The position numbers were made by a program, and so were the translations under genes. The notes beneath the pieces are model-generated. The model was given only the letters and a program-made list of their open reading frames with translations, was not told where the DNA came from and ran no database searches. From Anaerolineales bacterium (GTDB lineage: Bacteria > Chloroflexota > Anaerolineae > Anaerolineales > Villigracilaceae), in contig JAJTXU010000022.1 in the NCBI GenBank assembly GCA_021462845.1, positions 1 to 34,558 of the forward strand: a DNA stretch of 34,558 bases. The letters run 5' to 3'. The first letter of the stretch is position 1, and every line of letters begins with the position of its first letter. Of the stretch, positions 8,181 to 16,800 are shown in pieces.

Positions 8181-8318
8181 GGTGGTTGAGTAGCCCGAAG
8201 CGACAGCGAAGGGCGTATCGAAACCACAGGTACGCATAACAAATTTTGTAACAAACATACTTTACGGCGTGGTGGTCTCGGTACGTTCCTCGCTATCGCT
8301 CGGAACTACTCGACCACC
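8181..8318. repeat. R1 repeat, copy 3 (full length)
   Basis: A 138-bp element with the same ends (GGTGGTTGAGTAG / CTACTCGACCACC), core strings (TACGCATAACAAATTTTG, ACTTTACGGCGT) and inverted arms as copy 1. The left arm and core are almost identical to the copy at 11534. With the fragment before it, this explains the 289-base gap between the NUDIX gene and the lipoprotein gene. Confidence 0.85.
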
Positions 8319-8373
8319 GAATTTGGTTGTAAGAAATTTTTTTCGAATCCCTAATCAAGATGAGAGGAGAAAT

Positions 8374-9477
8374 ATGTACAAAATTCGTTCCATATCGTGT
8401 TTGATAATGCTCGTCCTTTTGATTGGCGCGTGCGCGCCCAGCGCGCCTGCCGTCACGTCCACCGAGTTGAATGTGTATGGTTTCTCGGAGTACATTCCCG
8501 AAGAATTGATCGCAGGATTTGAAAAAGAAACGGGAGTAAAGATCAATTACGAAACCTATGCGACCAATGAGGAAATGCTGGCAGGCTTGAGCAATAAACC
8601 TGGCAGGTATGATTTGATTCTCCCCAGCGATTACGCAGTCGAACAGTTGATCAACTCGAACGCGCTTCTGCCGTTGGATTTGGGCAAGATTCCAAATTAT
8701 GACAAACTGGATTCCGCCTTTTTGAATCCCTATTTTGATCCGCGCGGCGTCGGTAACCGCCCTGGCACCAAAAAAGAAAAATTCAGCCTGCCGTATTTAT
8801 GGGGCACGACGGGAATTATGTATGACCCGACAAAGGTCGCCAAGCCAATCACCAGTTGGCAGGATTTATGGCGACCCGAACTCGCTGGTCATATTGTGGT
8901 GTTGGACGATGCCCGCGAGATGATGGGTGTTGCGTTACTCACGCTGGGCTATAGCAAAAACGAAACGAATCCCGCCCGCCTTGCCGAAGCGCGCGATAAG
9001 TTGATCGAACTCGCGCCTGGCATTGTTGCCTTCGATGCAGAATCTCCCGAAGATTATTTGCTTTCAGGTCAGGCGTGGGTGGGCGTTGTCTATAACGGCA
9101 ATGCCGCGCTGGCGCAAAGACAAAACCCAGATTTCGTTTATGTATTGCCGAGCGAAGGCGCGGGCATCTGGTTCGATAACATGGCAATTCCCGCGGACGC
9201 TCCGCACCCCGATGCGGCGATTGCTTTTATGAATTACGCGCTCGAGCCTCAACAAGCCGCGTTGATCGTCCAGGCGTATCCTTATTCCACGCCGAATACT
9301 GCCGCGCTCGAGTACTTGAAGGAAAACGACCCGACAACGTACGAAGCCTATTCTTCCAGCCTTGCGTCCAACCCGCCTCAAGACGCGTTATTAGACGCAA
9401 AGCTGGTCAAAAATCTGAATCCCACAGCCGCTCAGCTGTACGAAGAATATTGGGCGGCGGTTAAGTCCAGCCGCTAG
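8374..9477 (+). CDS. Spermidine/putrescine-binding lipoprotein (PotD-like, orphan copy)
   Basis: A 367-residue periplasmic-binding protein of the PotD/PotF class. A signal peptide ends in the lipobox LIGAC with lipidated Cys20, so it is anchored outside the membrane. STELNVYGFSEYIPEELIAGFEKETG opens the first lobe; YDLILPSDYAVE and the late WFDNMAIPADAPHPDAAIAFMNY segment are typical of polyamine-binding proteins. Start 8374 is set by GAGGAGAA just upstream; the longer frame starts inside R1. It is a paralogue of the lipoprotein at 16801 (shared VTSTELNV...E-x-Y). It is followed 8 bases later by an APC permease rather than ABC permeases, so it may supply the PotABC complex encoded at 13719-16693 or act with the permease. 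Confidence 0.88.
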   Translation: MYKIRSISCLIMLVLLIGACAPSAPAVTSTELNVYGFSEYIPEELIAGFEKETGVKINYETYATNEEMLAGLSNKPGRYDLILPSDYAVEQLINSNALLPLDLGKIPNYDKLDSAFLNPYFDPRGVGNRPGTKKEKFSLPYLWGTTGIMYDPTKVAKPITSWQDLWRPELAGHIVVLDDAREMMGVALLTLGYSKNETNPARLAEARDKLIELAPGIVAFDAESPEDYLLSGQAWVGVVYNGNAALAQRQNPDFVYVLPSEGAGIWFDNMAIPADAPHPDAAIAFMNYALEPQQAALIVQAYPYSTPNTAALEYLKENDPTTYEAYSSSLASNPPQDALLDAKLVKNLNPTAAQLYEEYWAAVKSSR

Positions 9478-9485
9478 GAGACAAC

Positions 9486-10892
9486 ATGGCTACAGAGACA
9501 ACTTCAAGTGGAAATATCCCTGTTCGTGTTATTGCGCGGCGGCTGACGCTCCTGCCGCTGGTGATGATCATGTTCTTTACCGTGAGCGGCGGCGCGTATG
9601 GTCTCGAAGATTTGGTCGGCTATTCGGGACCTGGCATGGCGTTGTTCCTCATCCTGCTCACGCCGATCATCTGGAGTTTGCCCACCGCGTTGATGGTAGC
9701 GGAACTTTCAACTGCCATGCCCGTGCAGGGCGGATATTATGCGTGGGTGAAGAAAGCGCTCGGTCCGTTTTGGGGATTTCAAGAGGGCTGGTGGAGTTGG
9801 GTCACTTCGTTCGTGGATATGGCGATCTACCCCGTGTTGTTCGCCGATTATCTTTCGGCGCTGCTGGTCCAGCAATTCGGCATTCACTCACTCGAAAATG
9901 AATTAGCCCATTGGCTGGTGACTCTTGTTGTCATCTGGCTGTTCGCAGGCTTGAACATTCGCGGCTCAAAAAGCATCGGCGACTCATCCAACTTTTTCGG
10001 CTTGTTCATCCTCGCGCCGTTCGCGGTCATGTCCATCATCGGCATCGTTCGCTGGTTTCAGAATCCGATTCCCGTTTGGGAGCCGTTCATCCCGCCCGAT
10101 GAAACGTTTCTCGGCGCGTTCGGCGTGGGCTTGTTCGTGGTGATGTGGAACTACCTCGGCTGGGATGGCGTGTCCACGGTCAGTGAAGAGATTGATAACC
10201 CTCGGAAGAGTTACCCGCGCGCGTTGGCGTTGACCATTCCGCTCGTGACGCTTGCCTACCTCCTGCCTGTATTTGCAGGCTTGGCGGTCTCCTCCGATTG
10301 GAGCGGCTGGACGGCGGGTTACTTCCCCGAAGTGGCGGCGCAGATCGGCGGCAAATGGCTGGGGGCGTGGCTGGCGATCGGCGGGCTGGTGAGCGCGATC
10401 GGTTTGTTCAGCGCGTTATTGCTTTCAATTTCCCGCCTGCCGTTCGTGATGGCGGAAGACGGATATCTGCCGAAAGCCATTACGAAGGTGCATCCAAAAT
10501 ACGATACGCCCTGGGTGGCGATCGTCGTCTGCGCCACGATCTATTCGTTCTTCACCCTGAGCGCGTTTGCCAGCCTCGTGGTGGTGGATGTCATCGTCTA
10601 TTCGGCGGCGTTGATGCTGGAGTTCGCGGCGTTGATCGCCTTCCGCATTAAATATCCGAAGATGAAGCGACCGTATAAAATCCCTGGCGGCTGGATCGGA
10701 ATTTTCATCATCACGATCCTGCCGATGGGCGTGCTGGCGCTTGCCGTGGTCAGCACAGTTCAGGAAGAGGGAATCGGCGCGCTCTATCTCTCGATTGCCG
10801 CGATTGCCACGGGTCCCATTTTGTATCCCATCCTGAAAAAGTTCATCAAGAAAGACCAGCCTGATGTGGAAGTCCCCATCGAGGAAGAATAA
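9486..10892 (+). CDS. APC-family amino acid/polyamine permease
   Basis: A 468-residue secondary transporter of the amino acid-polyamine-organocation superfamily with about 12 hydrophobic segments. The first helix holds FFTVSGGAYGLEDLVGYSGP, the unwound Gly-rich TM1 substrate site of APC proteins; GWDGVSTVSEEIDNPRKSYPRA (TM6 to loop) is the other family signature. It would import (or exchange) an amino acid or polyamine across the cytoplasmic membrane. The stop of the upstream lipoprotein gene overlaps its ribosome binding site (TAGGAG, 9475-9480), showing tight translational linkage. The universal stress protein follows 11 bases downstream. Confidence 0.88.
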   Translation: MATETTSSGNIPVRVIARRLTLLPLVMIMFFTVSGGAYGLEDLVGYSGPGMALFLILLTPIIWSLPTALMVAELSTAMPVQGGYYAWVKKALGPFWGFQEGWWSWVTSFVDMAIYPVLFADYLSALLVQQFGIHSLENELAHWLVTLVVIWLFAGLNIRGSKSIGDSSNFFGLFILAPFAVMSIIGIVRWFQNPIPVWEPFIPPDETFLGAFGVGLFVVMWNYLGWDGVSTVSEEIDNPRKSYPRALALTIPLVTLAYLLPVFAGLAVSSDWSGWTAGYFPEVAAQIGGKWLGAWLAIGGLVSAIGLFSALLLSISRLPFVMAEDGYLPKAITKVHPKYDTPWVAIVVCATIYSFFTLSAFASLVVVDVIVYSAALMLEFAALIAFRIKYPKMKRPYKIPGGWIGIFIITILPMGVLALAVVSTVQEEGIGALYLSIAAIATGPILYPILKKFIKKDQPDVEVPIEEE

Positions 10893-10903
10893 GGAGTATC
10901 GCC

Positions 10904-11329
10904 ATGATCAAAAAAATACTTTTGCCGACGGACGGTTCTGAACATGCCGCGAAAACGGTCAGGTACGCGACTGACCTTGCGAAACAGATGAACGCCAGCG
11001 TGGAAGTGATGTACGCCTTTCAATCGTCCACGCTGTTTCGCAAACGCGCCGCCGCGATGATGGAAGAATACAAACAAGCCATGGCAGACGACGCGAAAGA
11101 AATTGTAGAAGAAGTGGCAGAAAAACTCAAAGCCGAGGGCGTGCAAGTTTCCGCGCTGGTGGTCGAGGGACCAGCCGCTGAAGCGATCCTGCGAGCCGCG
11201 GAAGAATCTAAACCAGATTTGATCGTGATGGGTTCGCGCGGCGAAGGCGGCTTTACGAATATGCTGTTGGGCGGCGTGGCGGAGCATGTTGTCCATTATT
11301 CGACGGTGCCTGTGCTGGTGGTGAAGTGA
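10904..11329 (+). CDS. Universal stress protein (UspA family)
   Basis: A 141-residue single Usp domain: KILLPTDGSEHA (4-15, Asp10), VEGPAAEAILRAAEE (88-101) and the nucleotide-loop region MGSRGEGGFTNMLLGG (109-124). The ATP-binding pattern G-x2-G-x9-G is present (110, 113, 123), but the following Ser/Thr is Gly124, so nucleotide binding may be altered. AGGAG lies before the start. Usp domains are often encoded beside or fused to APC and other transporters, and here the gene is third in a lipoprotein-permease-Usp operon, so a role in regulating the permease is plausible (inference). Confidence 0.88.
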   Translation: MIKKILLPTDGSEHAAKTVRYATDLAKQMNASVEVMYAFQSSTLFRKRAAAMMEEYKQAMADDAKEIVEEVAEKLKAEGVQVSALVVEGPAAEAILRAAEESKPDLIVMGSRGEGGFTNMLLGGVAEHVVHYSTVPVLVVK

Positions 11330-11515
11330 GGAGAGAGATTGGAGATTGGAGACTTGAGATTGTGTTGAATGAGAGAGCGATGTGTTTTTGCAAATTGCGA
11401 TTCGGCGGGTCGCGTAGCCTCCTGCCTCAGTTCGTGGAAGTCGGTTGAAACCGACTCGCGCATGAATTCTCTAATCCTCCAATTCTCTTCCGCCCAGTCT
11501 CTAGTCTCCAGTCTC
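11330..11515. repeat. R4-R3-R4 composite intergenic block
   Basis: Purine-type R4 (11330-11362, GGAGATTGGAGACTTGAGAT) is followed by an R3 copy in inverse orientation (11398-11460, CCTGCCTCAGTTCGTGGAAG and a GTCGGTTGAAACCGAC hairpin) and then pyrimidine-type R4 (about 11465-11515, AGTCTCTAGTCTCCAGTCTC). The two R4 parts are complementary in type and could fold together. With R1 copy 4 this fills the 367-base gap; no gene is seen. Confidence 0.6.
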
Positions 11516-11533
11516 TTTTTTCAAAAACAATTC

Positions 11534-11673
11534 GGTGGTTGAGTAGCCCGAAGCGACAGCGAAGGGCGTATCGAAACCACAGCTACGCATAACAAATTTT
11601 GCAACAAGAATACTTTACGGCGTGGTGGTCTCGGTACGTCCCGCGACGAGCATCGCGGGACTACTCGACCACC
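11534..11673. repeat. R1 repeat, copy 4 (full length)
   Basis: A 140-bp element with ends GGTGGTTGAGTAG / CTACTCGACCACC and the conserved core. The left arm is identical to copy 3. The right arm carries TCCCGCGACGAGCATCGCGGGA, a strong internal hairpin that resembles the internal hairpin of the left arm of copy 1. Confidence 0.85.
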
Positions 11674-11696
11674 GAGATAGGAATCAAAAGGAATTT

Positions 11697-13052
11697 ATGA
11701 ATTACGAAAACGCGCTATCTTATTCAAGCAAATGGCTCGAGGTCATCAAACAGGAGCATTTCCCCGAAGAGACTCAAGCCAAGTGGATCATCGAAGAATC
11801 GAAAAATAATTTTGCCGAGCATTTCAATCGCGGCTGGCTGGAATATCGCAAGTCCGTGACCGAGGCGGGCGATTGGGCGTCGGTGGAGTGGTCGGGTAAA
11901 GGCTCGACCATCACCGATGTGTTCGGCAGAAAATACATTGACTGGCTCGGCGGCTTCGGCATGTTCGATCTCGGCTGGAAGCACCCCGAAGTGGTCGCGG
12001 CGGTGACGGCGCAATTACAGCGCAGTCCCATGCCCTCGCAGGAATTGATTGATCCATTGCGCGGCGTGCTGGCGAGACTCATGGCTGAGATCACGCCAGG
12101 CGATCTGAAATATTCGTGGTTCGCGGCGAGTGGTACCGAGGCGATTGAGGCTTCGATAAAAATTGCCAAACTCTACACGGGCAAGTCGGCGTTCATCGTT
12201 GCGCTCAAAGGTTTTCACGGCAAGACGATGGGTTCGCTCTCGATGATGGGCAAAGCGGATTATCGTCAGCCGATGGGCACGTTGTACGGCGGGCAGGTCT
12301 ATCACGTCCCATTCGGCGATGCGGACGCGCTCGAAAAGCAACTCGATATTTGCGACAAGGTCGGCATCGGCGTGGCGGGCGTGTTGTTCGAACCGATTCA
12401 GGGCGAAGCGGGAGCCATCGTCCCGCCCGATGATTTCTGGTCCCGCGTCCGCGCCGCGACGAAAAAATATGGCGCGCTCTTGATCGCGGATGAAGTGCAA
12501 ACAGGCATGGGACGCACAGGGAAGTTGTGGGGCGTGAATCATTGGGACATCGAACCCGACATCATTGCTACTGCCAAATCCCTCGGCGGCGGCGTGATGC
12601 CCGTCAGCGCGGTGACGACCACCGAAGAAATCTTCAAGCCGATGATGTACCCGAATCCGTTCATGCACACGACGACCACAGGCGGAGGCGCGTTAGCCTG
12701 CGCCGCGGCGATTGCCGCCATCAACGTCACGCTTCGAGACCGACTTTGGGAGGGCGCGGCAACGAAAGGCAGTTACCTCATCGAAAAAGTGACCGAACTC
12801 GCGGAGGAGTTCCCGCAGGTCTATCAGAAAGTGACAGGCAAAGGCTTGTTGATCGGTCAACATTTCAACACGCCCGAACTGGGCTACAAGGTCGCGGCAG
12901 AGTTGTTCAAGCGCGGCGTCTTGGTCGCTGGCACGTTGACGAGTGCGCAGACCGTCCGCATCGAGCCGCCGTTGATCATCACGCAGGAAGAAATTGACGA
13001 AGGTTTGAATCGCTTGAACGACGCGGTCGGTGTTGTGGCGAAAACTTTATGA
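11697..13052 (+). CDS. patA: Putrescine aminotransferase-like class III aminotransferase
   Basis: A 451-residue class III aminotransferase closest in layout to putrescine aminotransferase (PatA/YgjG, similar length), which moves an amino group from putrescine to 2-oxoglutarate and yields 4-aminobutanal. It has the long N-terminal region typical of that branch (residues 1-65), SGTEA (145-149), FHGKTMGSLS (173-182), DEVQTGMGRTG (265-275), Schiff-base Lys294 in ATAKSLGGG, and TTTTGGGALACAAA in the phosphate-binding loop of the partner subunit. Start 11697 follows AAAAGGA; the longer frame begins in R1. The context (PotABCD, aminobutyraldehyde dehydrogenases, GabT) supports the assignment. Ornithine or acetylornithine aminotransferase are the alternatives. 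Confidence 0.82.
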   Translation: MNYENALSYSSKWLEVIKQEHFPEETQAKWIIEESKNNFAEHFNRGWLEYRKSVTEAGDWASVEWSGKGSTITDVFGRKYIDWLGGFGMFDLGWKHPEVVAAVTAQLQRSPMPSQELIDPLRGVLARLMAEITPGDLKYSWFAASGTEAIEASIKIAKLYTGKSAFIVALKGFHGKTMGSLSMMGKADYRQPMGTLYGGQVYHVPFGDADALEKQLDICDKVGIGVAGVLFEPIQGEAGAIVPPDDFWSRVRAATKKYGALLIADEVQTGMGRTGKLWGVNHWDIEPDIIATAKSLGGGVMPVSAVTTTEEIFKPMMYPNPFMHTTTTGGGALACAAAIAAINVTLRDRLWEGAATKGSYLIEKVTELAEEFPQVYQKVTGKGLLIGQHFNTPELGYKVAAELFKRGVLVAGTLTSAQTVRIEPPLIITQEEIDEGLNRLNDAVGVVAKTL

Positions 13053-13067
13053 GAATGAGCTACGGGC

Positions 13068-13620
13068 GAACCACGGAGACACGAAGACACGGAGAATTTA
13101 AAGGACTCTTGGTTTAGGAAGGATTGAGTATGCAGCGAAACTTTCCAGTTCTGAAAAACAAAAATGCTGTTCCGTTGTTGGAAAAAGACTTGACCGATAA
13201 AATCATTGGCGCAGCGATTGAGGTTCATCGAATTCTTGGACCTGGACTGCTTGAATCGTCTTATCAAGTGTGTCTGGAACACGAAAGCACGTTACAAAAA
13301 TTAGAGTTTGAGCATCGCGTGAAATTACCCGTGAAGTACAAGGGCATTGAACTAGATGCAGGTTATGAGATTGACCTTATCTACCACAAGCGCGTCATCG
13401 TCGAATTGAAAGCGGTAGAACGGGTTATTCCCGTCCACGAAGCGCAATTGCTGGCCTATATGAGACTCACAGGGATTCGTGTTGGTCTGCTGCTTAACTT
13501 CAATGTCCCTGTTCTGAAAGACGGAATCTATCGCCGAGTCCTCTAGCTAAACACAACGAGAGAAAACCACAAAGGCTCAGAGATTTATAAAAACTCCGTG
13601 ACTCAGTGTCTCCGTGGTTT
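13068..13620. mobile_element. Putative small mobile element: GxxExxY gene between 27-bp inverted repeats
   Basis: The left end (13068-13094, AACCACGGAGACAC then GACACGGAG) and right end (13594-13620) form an inverted repeat of 27 positions with 23 identical by my alignment. The enclosed 553 bp contains one small gene. No target duplication was recognised and no transposase is encoded, so it would have to be non-autonomous or a recombination cassette. It lies between the PatA-like gene and potA. Confidence 0.55.
13130..13546 (+). CDS. GxxExxY-family protein
   Basis: A 138-residue protein with the defining motif G39-L-L-E42-S-S-Y45 in the segment IIGAAIEVHRILGPGLLESSY, and a later D-L-I-Y-H-K-R-V-I-V-E-L-K region resembling the D...E-x-K core of PD-(D/E)xK nuclease folds. 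The biochemical function of the family is not established; members are known as small, scattered, repeat-associated genes. AGGAAGGA (13117-13124) is correctly spaced for the ATG at 13130, ruling out the in-frame TTG at 13124. It sits inside the inverted-repeat element described separately and has no obvious role in polyamine metabolism. Confidence 0.85.
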   Translation: MQRNFPVLKNKNAVPLLEKDLTDKIIGAAIEVHRILGPGLLESSYQVCLEHESTLQKLEFEHRVKLPVKYKGIELDAGYEIDLIYHKRVIVELKAVERVIPVHEAQLLAYMRLTGIRVGLLLNFNVPVLKDGIYRRVL

Positions 13621-13718
13621 GGGTTTTTGGAGTTCGCGGCTTCTGATTTATTCCGCTAGTGTTTCGCGGTAATATAAAAAGAAGTAAAATAAGCAAATCC
13701 TGCTCTGAGGAGAGTGAA

Positions 13719-14831
13719 ATGGCAAACGAATTTGCAGTTGAGTTGCAAGATGTCGTAAAGAAATTTATCACGCCAGAGGGAAACGAACTAAATGCCGTTG
13801 ATCATGTTTCCATGCAGATCAAGAACGGCGAATTTTTCTCGATGCTGGGATCGTCGGGGTGCGGCAAGACCACATCGTTGAGAATGATCGCGGGCTTCGA
13901 GTGGCCCACCGAAGGGGAAGTGTATATCGAAGGAAAGGCAATGGGGCGCACGCCGCCTTTCCAGAGAAAAGTCAACACCGTATTTCAAAGTTATGCCCTC
14001 TTTCAGCATCTAACCGTTTTCCAGAACATTGCCTTTGGGCTGGAGATGGAAGGCGCGCAAAAGGACGAGATCGAGAAACGCGTGAAGCACGTCCTCGAAA
14101 TGGTTCAACTGACCGGCATGGAACGCCGCAAGCCCAAGCAACTCTCCGGTGGTCAGCAACAGCGCATCGCAGTCGCGCGCGCGCTGGTCAAAGTGCCGGA
14201 CGTGTTGTTACTTGATGAACCGCTCGGCGCGTTGGATTTGAAACTACGCAAAGATATGCAACTCGAACTCAAAGCGCTGCAACAGCAATTGGGTATCACG
14301 TTCGTCTATGTGACGCACGACCAGGAAGAAGCCATGACCATGTCCGACCGCATCGCGGTGATGAGCAAGGGCAAGGTCCAGCAGTTGGGCGCGCCTGTGG
14401 AAATTTATGAACGCCCGGCGAACAAATTCGTGGCAGACTTTATCGGGGATTCGAATTTCTTCGAGGGGCGAATCAAGTCGCTGTCGAAGGAAGAAGCGGT
14501 GGTTTTCATCCCAGACTTGAATGCCGAGGTGACCGGCATCCCCGTCTCGCAGGGCTTGGTCAATGGGGAGGAGATCACGGTTTCGATCCGTCCGGAGAAG
14601 GTGCTGATCTCTGAAAAGCCGATGAATCAAAATACGTTCAGCGGCAAAGTGACGAATACGGTTTACATCGGAACAGATACGCACGTGTACGTGGATTTGA
14701 TGGGCAAGCGTGTGAAAGTGTTCGAGCAGAATCGTATTTCGCGCCTCGACCCGGGTTCGTTCTATACCGTAGGGCAGGATGTGACGTTGGTGATGATGCC
14801 CGAAAATGTTCTCGTGTTGAAAAAGGAGTAG
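13719..14831 (+). CDS. potA: Spermidine/putrescine ABC transporter ATPase PotA
   Basis: A 370-residue ABC ATPase of the CUT/PotA class. Walker [10 protein letters not shown] (44-52), Q-loop Gln90, signature LSGGQQQR (142-149), Walker B LLLDEP (163-168), D-loop ALD and switch His200 are all intact. A C-terminal TOBE-type regulatory region (about 270-370) with VSIRPEKV is typical of PotA. It powers import of polyamines through PotB-PotC. Start 13719 follows GAGGAGAG. It is the first gene of a potABCD operon, 4 bases before potB. Confidence 0.95.
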   Translation: MANEFAVELQDVVKKFITPEGNELNAVDHVSMQIKNGEFFSMLGSSGCGKTTSLRMIAGFEWPTEGEVYIEGKAMGRTPPFQRKVNTVFQSYALFQHLTVFQNIAFGLEMEGAQKDEIEKRVKHVLEMVQLTGMERRKPKQLSGGQQQRIAVARALVKVPDVLLLDEPLGALDLKLRKDMQLELKALQQQLGITFVYVTHDQEEAMTMSDRIAVMSKGKVQQLGAPVEIYERPANKFVADFIGDSNFFEGRIKSLSKEEAVVFIPDLNAEVTGIPVSQGLVNGEEITVSIRPEKVLISEKPMNQNTFSGKVTNTVYIGTDTHVYVDLMGKRVKVFEQNRISRLDPGSFYTVGQDVTLVMMPENVLVLKKE

Positions 14832-14835
14832 CGCC

Positions 14836-15759
14836 ATGTTGAAACGATTACGTGAAAACAAATCGGCGCAAGGCACGCTGCTGGCAACCCCGACCATGTT
14901 GTGGATGATCGGCTTGTTGATCATTCCGCTATTGCTCACATTGGTGGTCTCTTTCGGTCAGCGCAGTCCCGATGGCGATGTGATCTATTCGTTCTCGCTG
15001 GATAATTACATTCGCCTGTTCGGCTACAGCACAGATTGCGACAACGGACAAGCCTCATGTTTCGACCCGTTGTATCTGCAAATTCTTTGGCGTTCGCTGA
15101 CGCTGGCTTTCAACACAACAGTGTTGGTGATCCTGTTGGCGTATCCGTTGGCGTATTTTATCGCGCGCGCGCACCCATTGCGGCGGAACACCTTTTTATT
15201 CATGGTCTTGATCCCGTTGTGGACGAACTTCGTCATTCGCGTCTATGCGTGGATGATGCTGTTGCGCACGCAGGGCGTCATCAATTTGGGGCTGGGCTGG
15301 CTTGCGGGCTTGTTCAACATCCCCTTTACGCCGCTGGAAATGTTGTACACGCCGGGGGCGGTGCTGGTGGGCATGGTGTACGAATTCCTGCCGTTCATGA
15401 TCCTGCCGATCTACACGTCTCTCGAAAAGATCGACAATTCCCTGTACGAAGCCGCGGCGGACCTCGGCGCGAACGGCCTCAAAACATTTGCGCGCGTCAC
15501 GCTTCCGCTTTCGATGCCGGGCGTGGTGGCAGGCACGATCCTTGTCTTCATCCCGGTGATGGGAACGTTCATCGTCTCCGATATTCTCGGCGGACGGCAG
15601 GTGATCCTGGTGGGCAACCTGATCCAGCGTCAATTCCTCGATGCGCGCGACCCGACCTTCGGCAGCGCCGCTTCGTTGATCCTGATGATCATGACCCTGA
15701 TCGTGACCTATTTCTACACGCGGAAATTCGGATTCGGAGAGGAGATCGTTGTCGCATGA
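14836..15759 (+). CDS. potB: Spermidine/putrescine ABC transporter permease PotB
   Basis: A 307-residue inner-membrane permease with about six hydrophobic helices and the EAA cytoplasmic loop [20 protein letters not shown], which docks to PotA. Length and order match PotB. The ribosome binding site AAGGAG overlaps the end of potA. A Cys pair (68 and 75, C-x6-C) lies in the first extracytoplasmic loop and could form a disulfide, mirrored by PotC. The stop codon lies 41 bases before the preferred potC start. Confidence 0.93.
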   Translation: MLKRLRENKSAQGTLLATPTMLWMIGLLIIPLLLTLVVSFGQRSPDGDVIYSFSLDNYIRLFGYSTDCDNGQASCFDPLYLQILWRSLTLAFNTTVLVILLAYPLAYFIARAHPLRRNTFLFMVLIPLWTNFVIRVYAWMMLLRTQGVINLGLGWLAGLFNIPFTPLEMLYTPGAVLVGMVYEFLPFMILPIYTSLEKIDNSLYEAAADLGANGLKTFARVTLPLSMPGVVAGTILVFIPVMGTFIVSDILGGRQVILVGNLIQRQFLDARDPTFGSAASLILMIMTLIVTYFYTRKFGFGEEIVVA

Positions 15760-15799
15760 TCCCGCACACCTCACTATTCCTTGGAAGGGAGTGTGCGGG

Positions 15800-16693
15800 A
15801 TGAACCCTCATCGTCGTCACCCCTTTATCTTCTCTTCGGCAATGTTGGTGTATGTGTTTCTGTATGCGCCGATCATTGTGCTGATCCTGTTTTCGTTCAA
15901 CGCTTCGCGGGCGAATGTCACCTTTGAAGGTTTTGTGCCGACCTTTAGCGATAAAGTTGTCATGGATGGTAGTTTGGTGAAAGCCAGTCCCTGCGGACCG
16001 TTCCACTGGTTCTGCGAACTCGCAAAAGACAAGGATGTCGCGGAAGCGGCGGGAAACACCCTGACCATCGCCATTGTTTCCACTCTGGTGTCCTCGGTGA
16101 TTGGCACCATGGCGGCGTTGGCGCTTCAGCGCTATGAGTTCAAGTTGAAGCCCTTCTCGCAACTTTCGTTATACATCCCCATCGTCATTCCAGAGATCGT
16201 GATGGGCATCGGCATCCTGACGCTTTTTAGTCAATTGTTCGGCGTTATCAACGGCTCGCTCGGTTTGACCGGCGATTCAAGACTCAGCATGGGCTTGGGT
16301 ACGGTCATCGTCAGCCACATCGCCTTCAGCGTGCCGTTTGTGACGCTCGTCGTGCAAGCCCGCCTGCAAGGCTTCGATAAATCCTACGAAGAAGCCGCCA
16401 TGGATCTCGGCGCGAACGAATGGACAACCTTCCGCCGCGTCACGCTTCCCATGATCCTGCCCGGCGTTCTTTCGGGCGCGCTGCTGGCGTTCACCCTGTC
16501 GCTCGACGATTTCGTCATCACTTTCTTCACGAACGGACCCGGCTCAACGACCCTGCCGATCTACGTCTACGGTCTGTTGCGCCGCATCATCACGCCGCAA
16601 GTCAATGCGCTGTCCACTGTTTGGATTCTCACCGTCTTCTCGGTGGTGTTGATCTTGCAATGGCTTCAAACCCGCGAGGCAAAACAACATTAG
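15800..16693 (+). CDS. potC: Spermidine/putrescine ABC transporter permease PotC
   Basis: A 297-residue permease with about six hydrophobic helices and the EAA loop EEAAMDLGANEWTTFRRVTLP, partner of PotB. Start 15800 (MNPHRRHPF) is preferred: GGAAGGGA (15783-15790) is well placed for it, while an in-frame TTG at 15749 would overlap potB and add non-conserved residues. Cys65 and Cys72 (C-G-P-F-H-W-F-C) lie in the first extracytoplasmic loop. The C-terminal TLSLDDFVITFFTNGPGSTTLPIYVYG segment is characteristic of PotC. Confidence 0.93.
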   Translation: MNPHRRHPFIFSSAMLVYVFLYAPIIVLILFSFNASRANVTFEGFVPTFSDKVVMDGSLVKASPCGPFHWFCELAKDKDVAEAAGNTLTIAIVSTLVSSVIGTMAALALQRYEFKLKPFSQLSLYIPIVIPEIVMGIGILTLFSQLFGVINGSLGLTGDSRLSMGLGTVIVSHIAFSVPFVTLVVQARLQGFDKSYEEAAMDLGANEWTTFRRVTLPMILPGVLSGALLAFTLSLDDFVITFFTNGPGSTTLPIYVYGLLRRIITPQVNALSTVWILTVFSVVLILQWLQTREAKQH

Positions 16694-16712
16694 GAAGAAG
16701 CCGCACCGGAAT

Positions 16713-16728
16713 GCGGACTTAAGTCCGC
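16713..16728. promoter_or_regulatory. Perfect palindrome between potC and potD
   Basis: GCGGACTTAAGTCCGC is a 16-base perfect palindrome 20 bases after the potC stop. A weaker CGCGG...CCGCG dyad follows (about 16748-16763). It could be an RNA hairpin that sets the ratio of binding protein to permease transcripts, or an operator. There is no T-run, so a strong terminator is unlikely. Confidence 0.45.
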
Positions 16729-16800
16729 AAAATAGATTCAGGTATATCGCGGATTCCCCCGCGTTGCCAGCGTAACAAAATCTTTTTAAAGGAGAAAGAG

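Noticed and set aside
13650-13678. Promoter for potA around TATAAA at 13673
   Set aside because: The -10-like box is present but no acceptable -35 box is at 16-18 bases; too weak to list.
15036-15803. 255-residue open frame overlapping potB on the same strand
   Set aside because: Out-of-frame with potB, Arg/Gly/His-rich, no ribosome binding site; potB itself is a clear permease.
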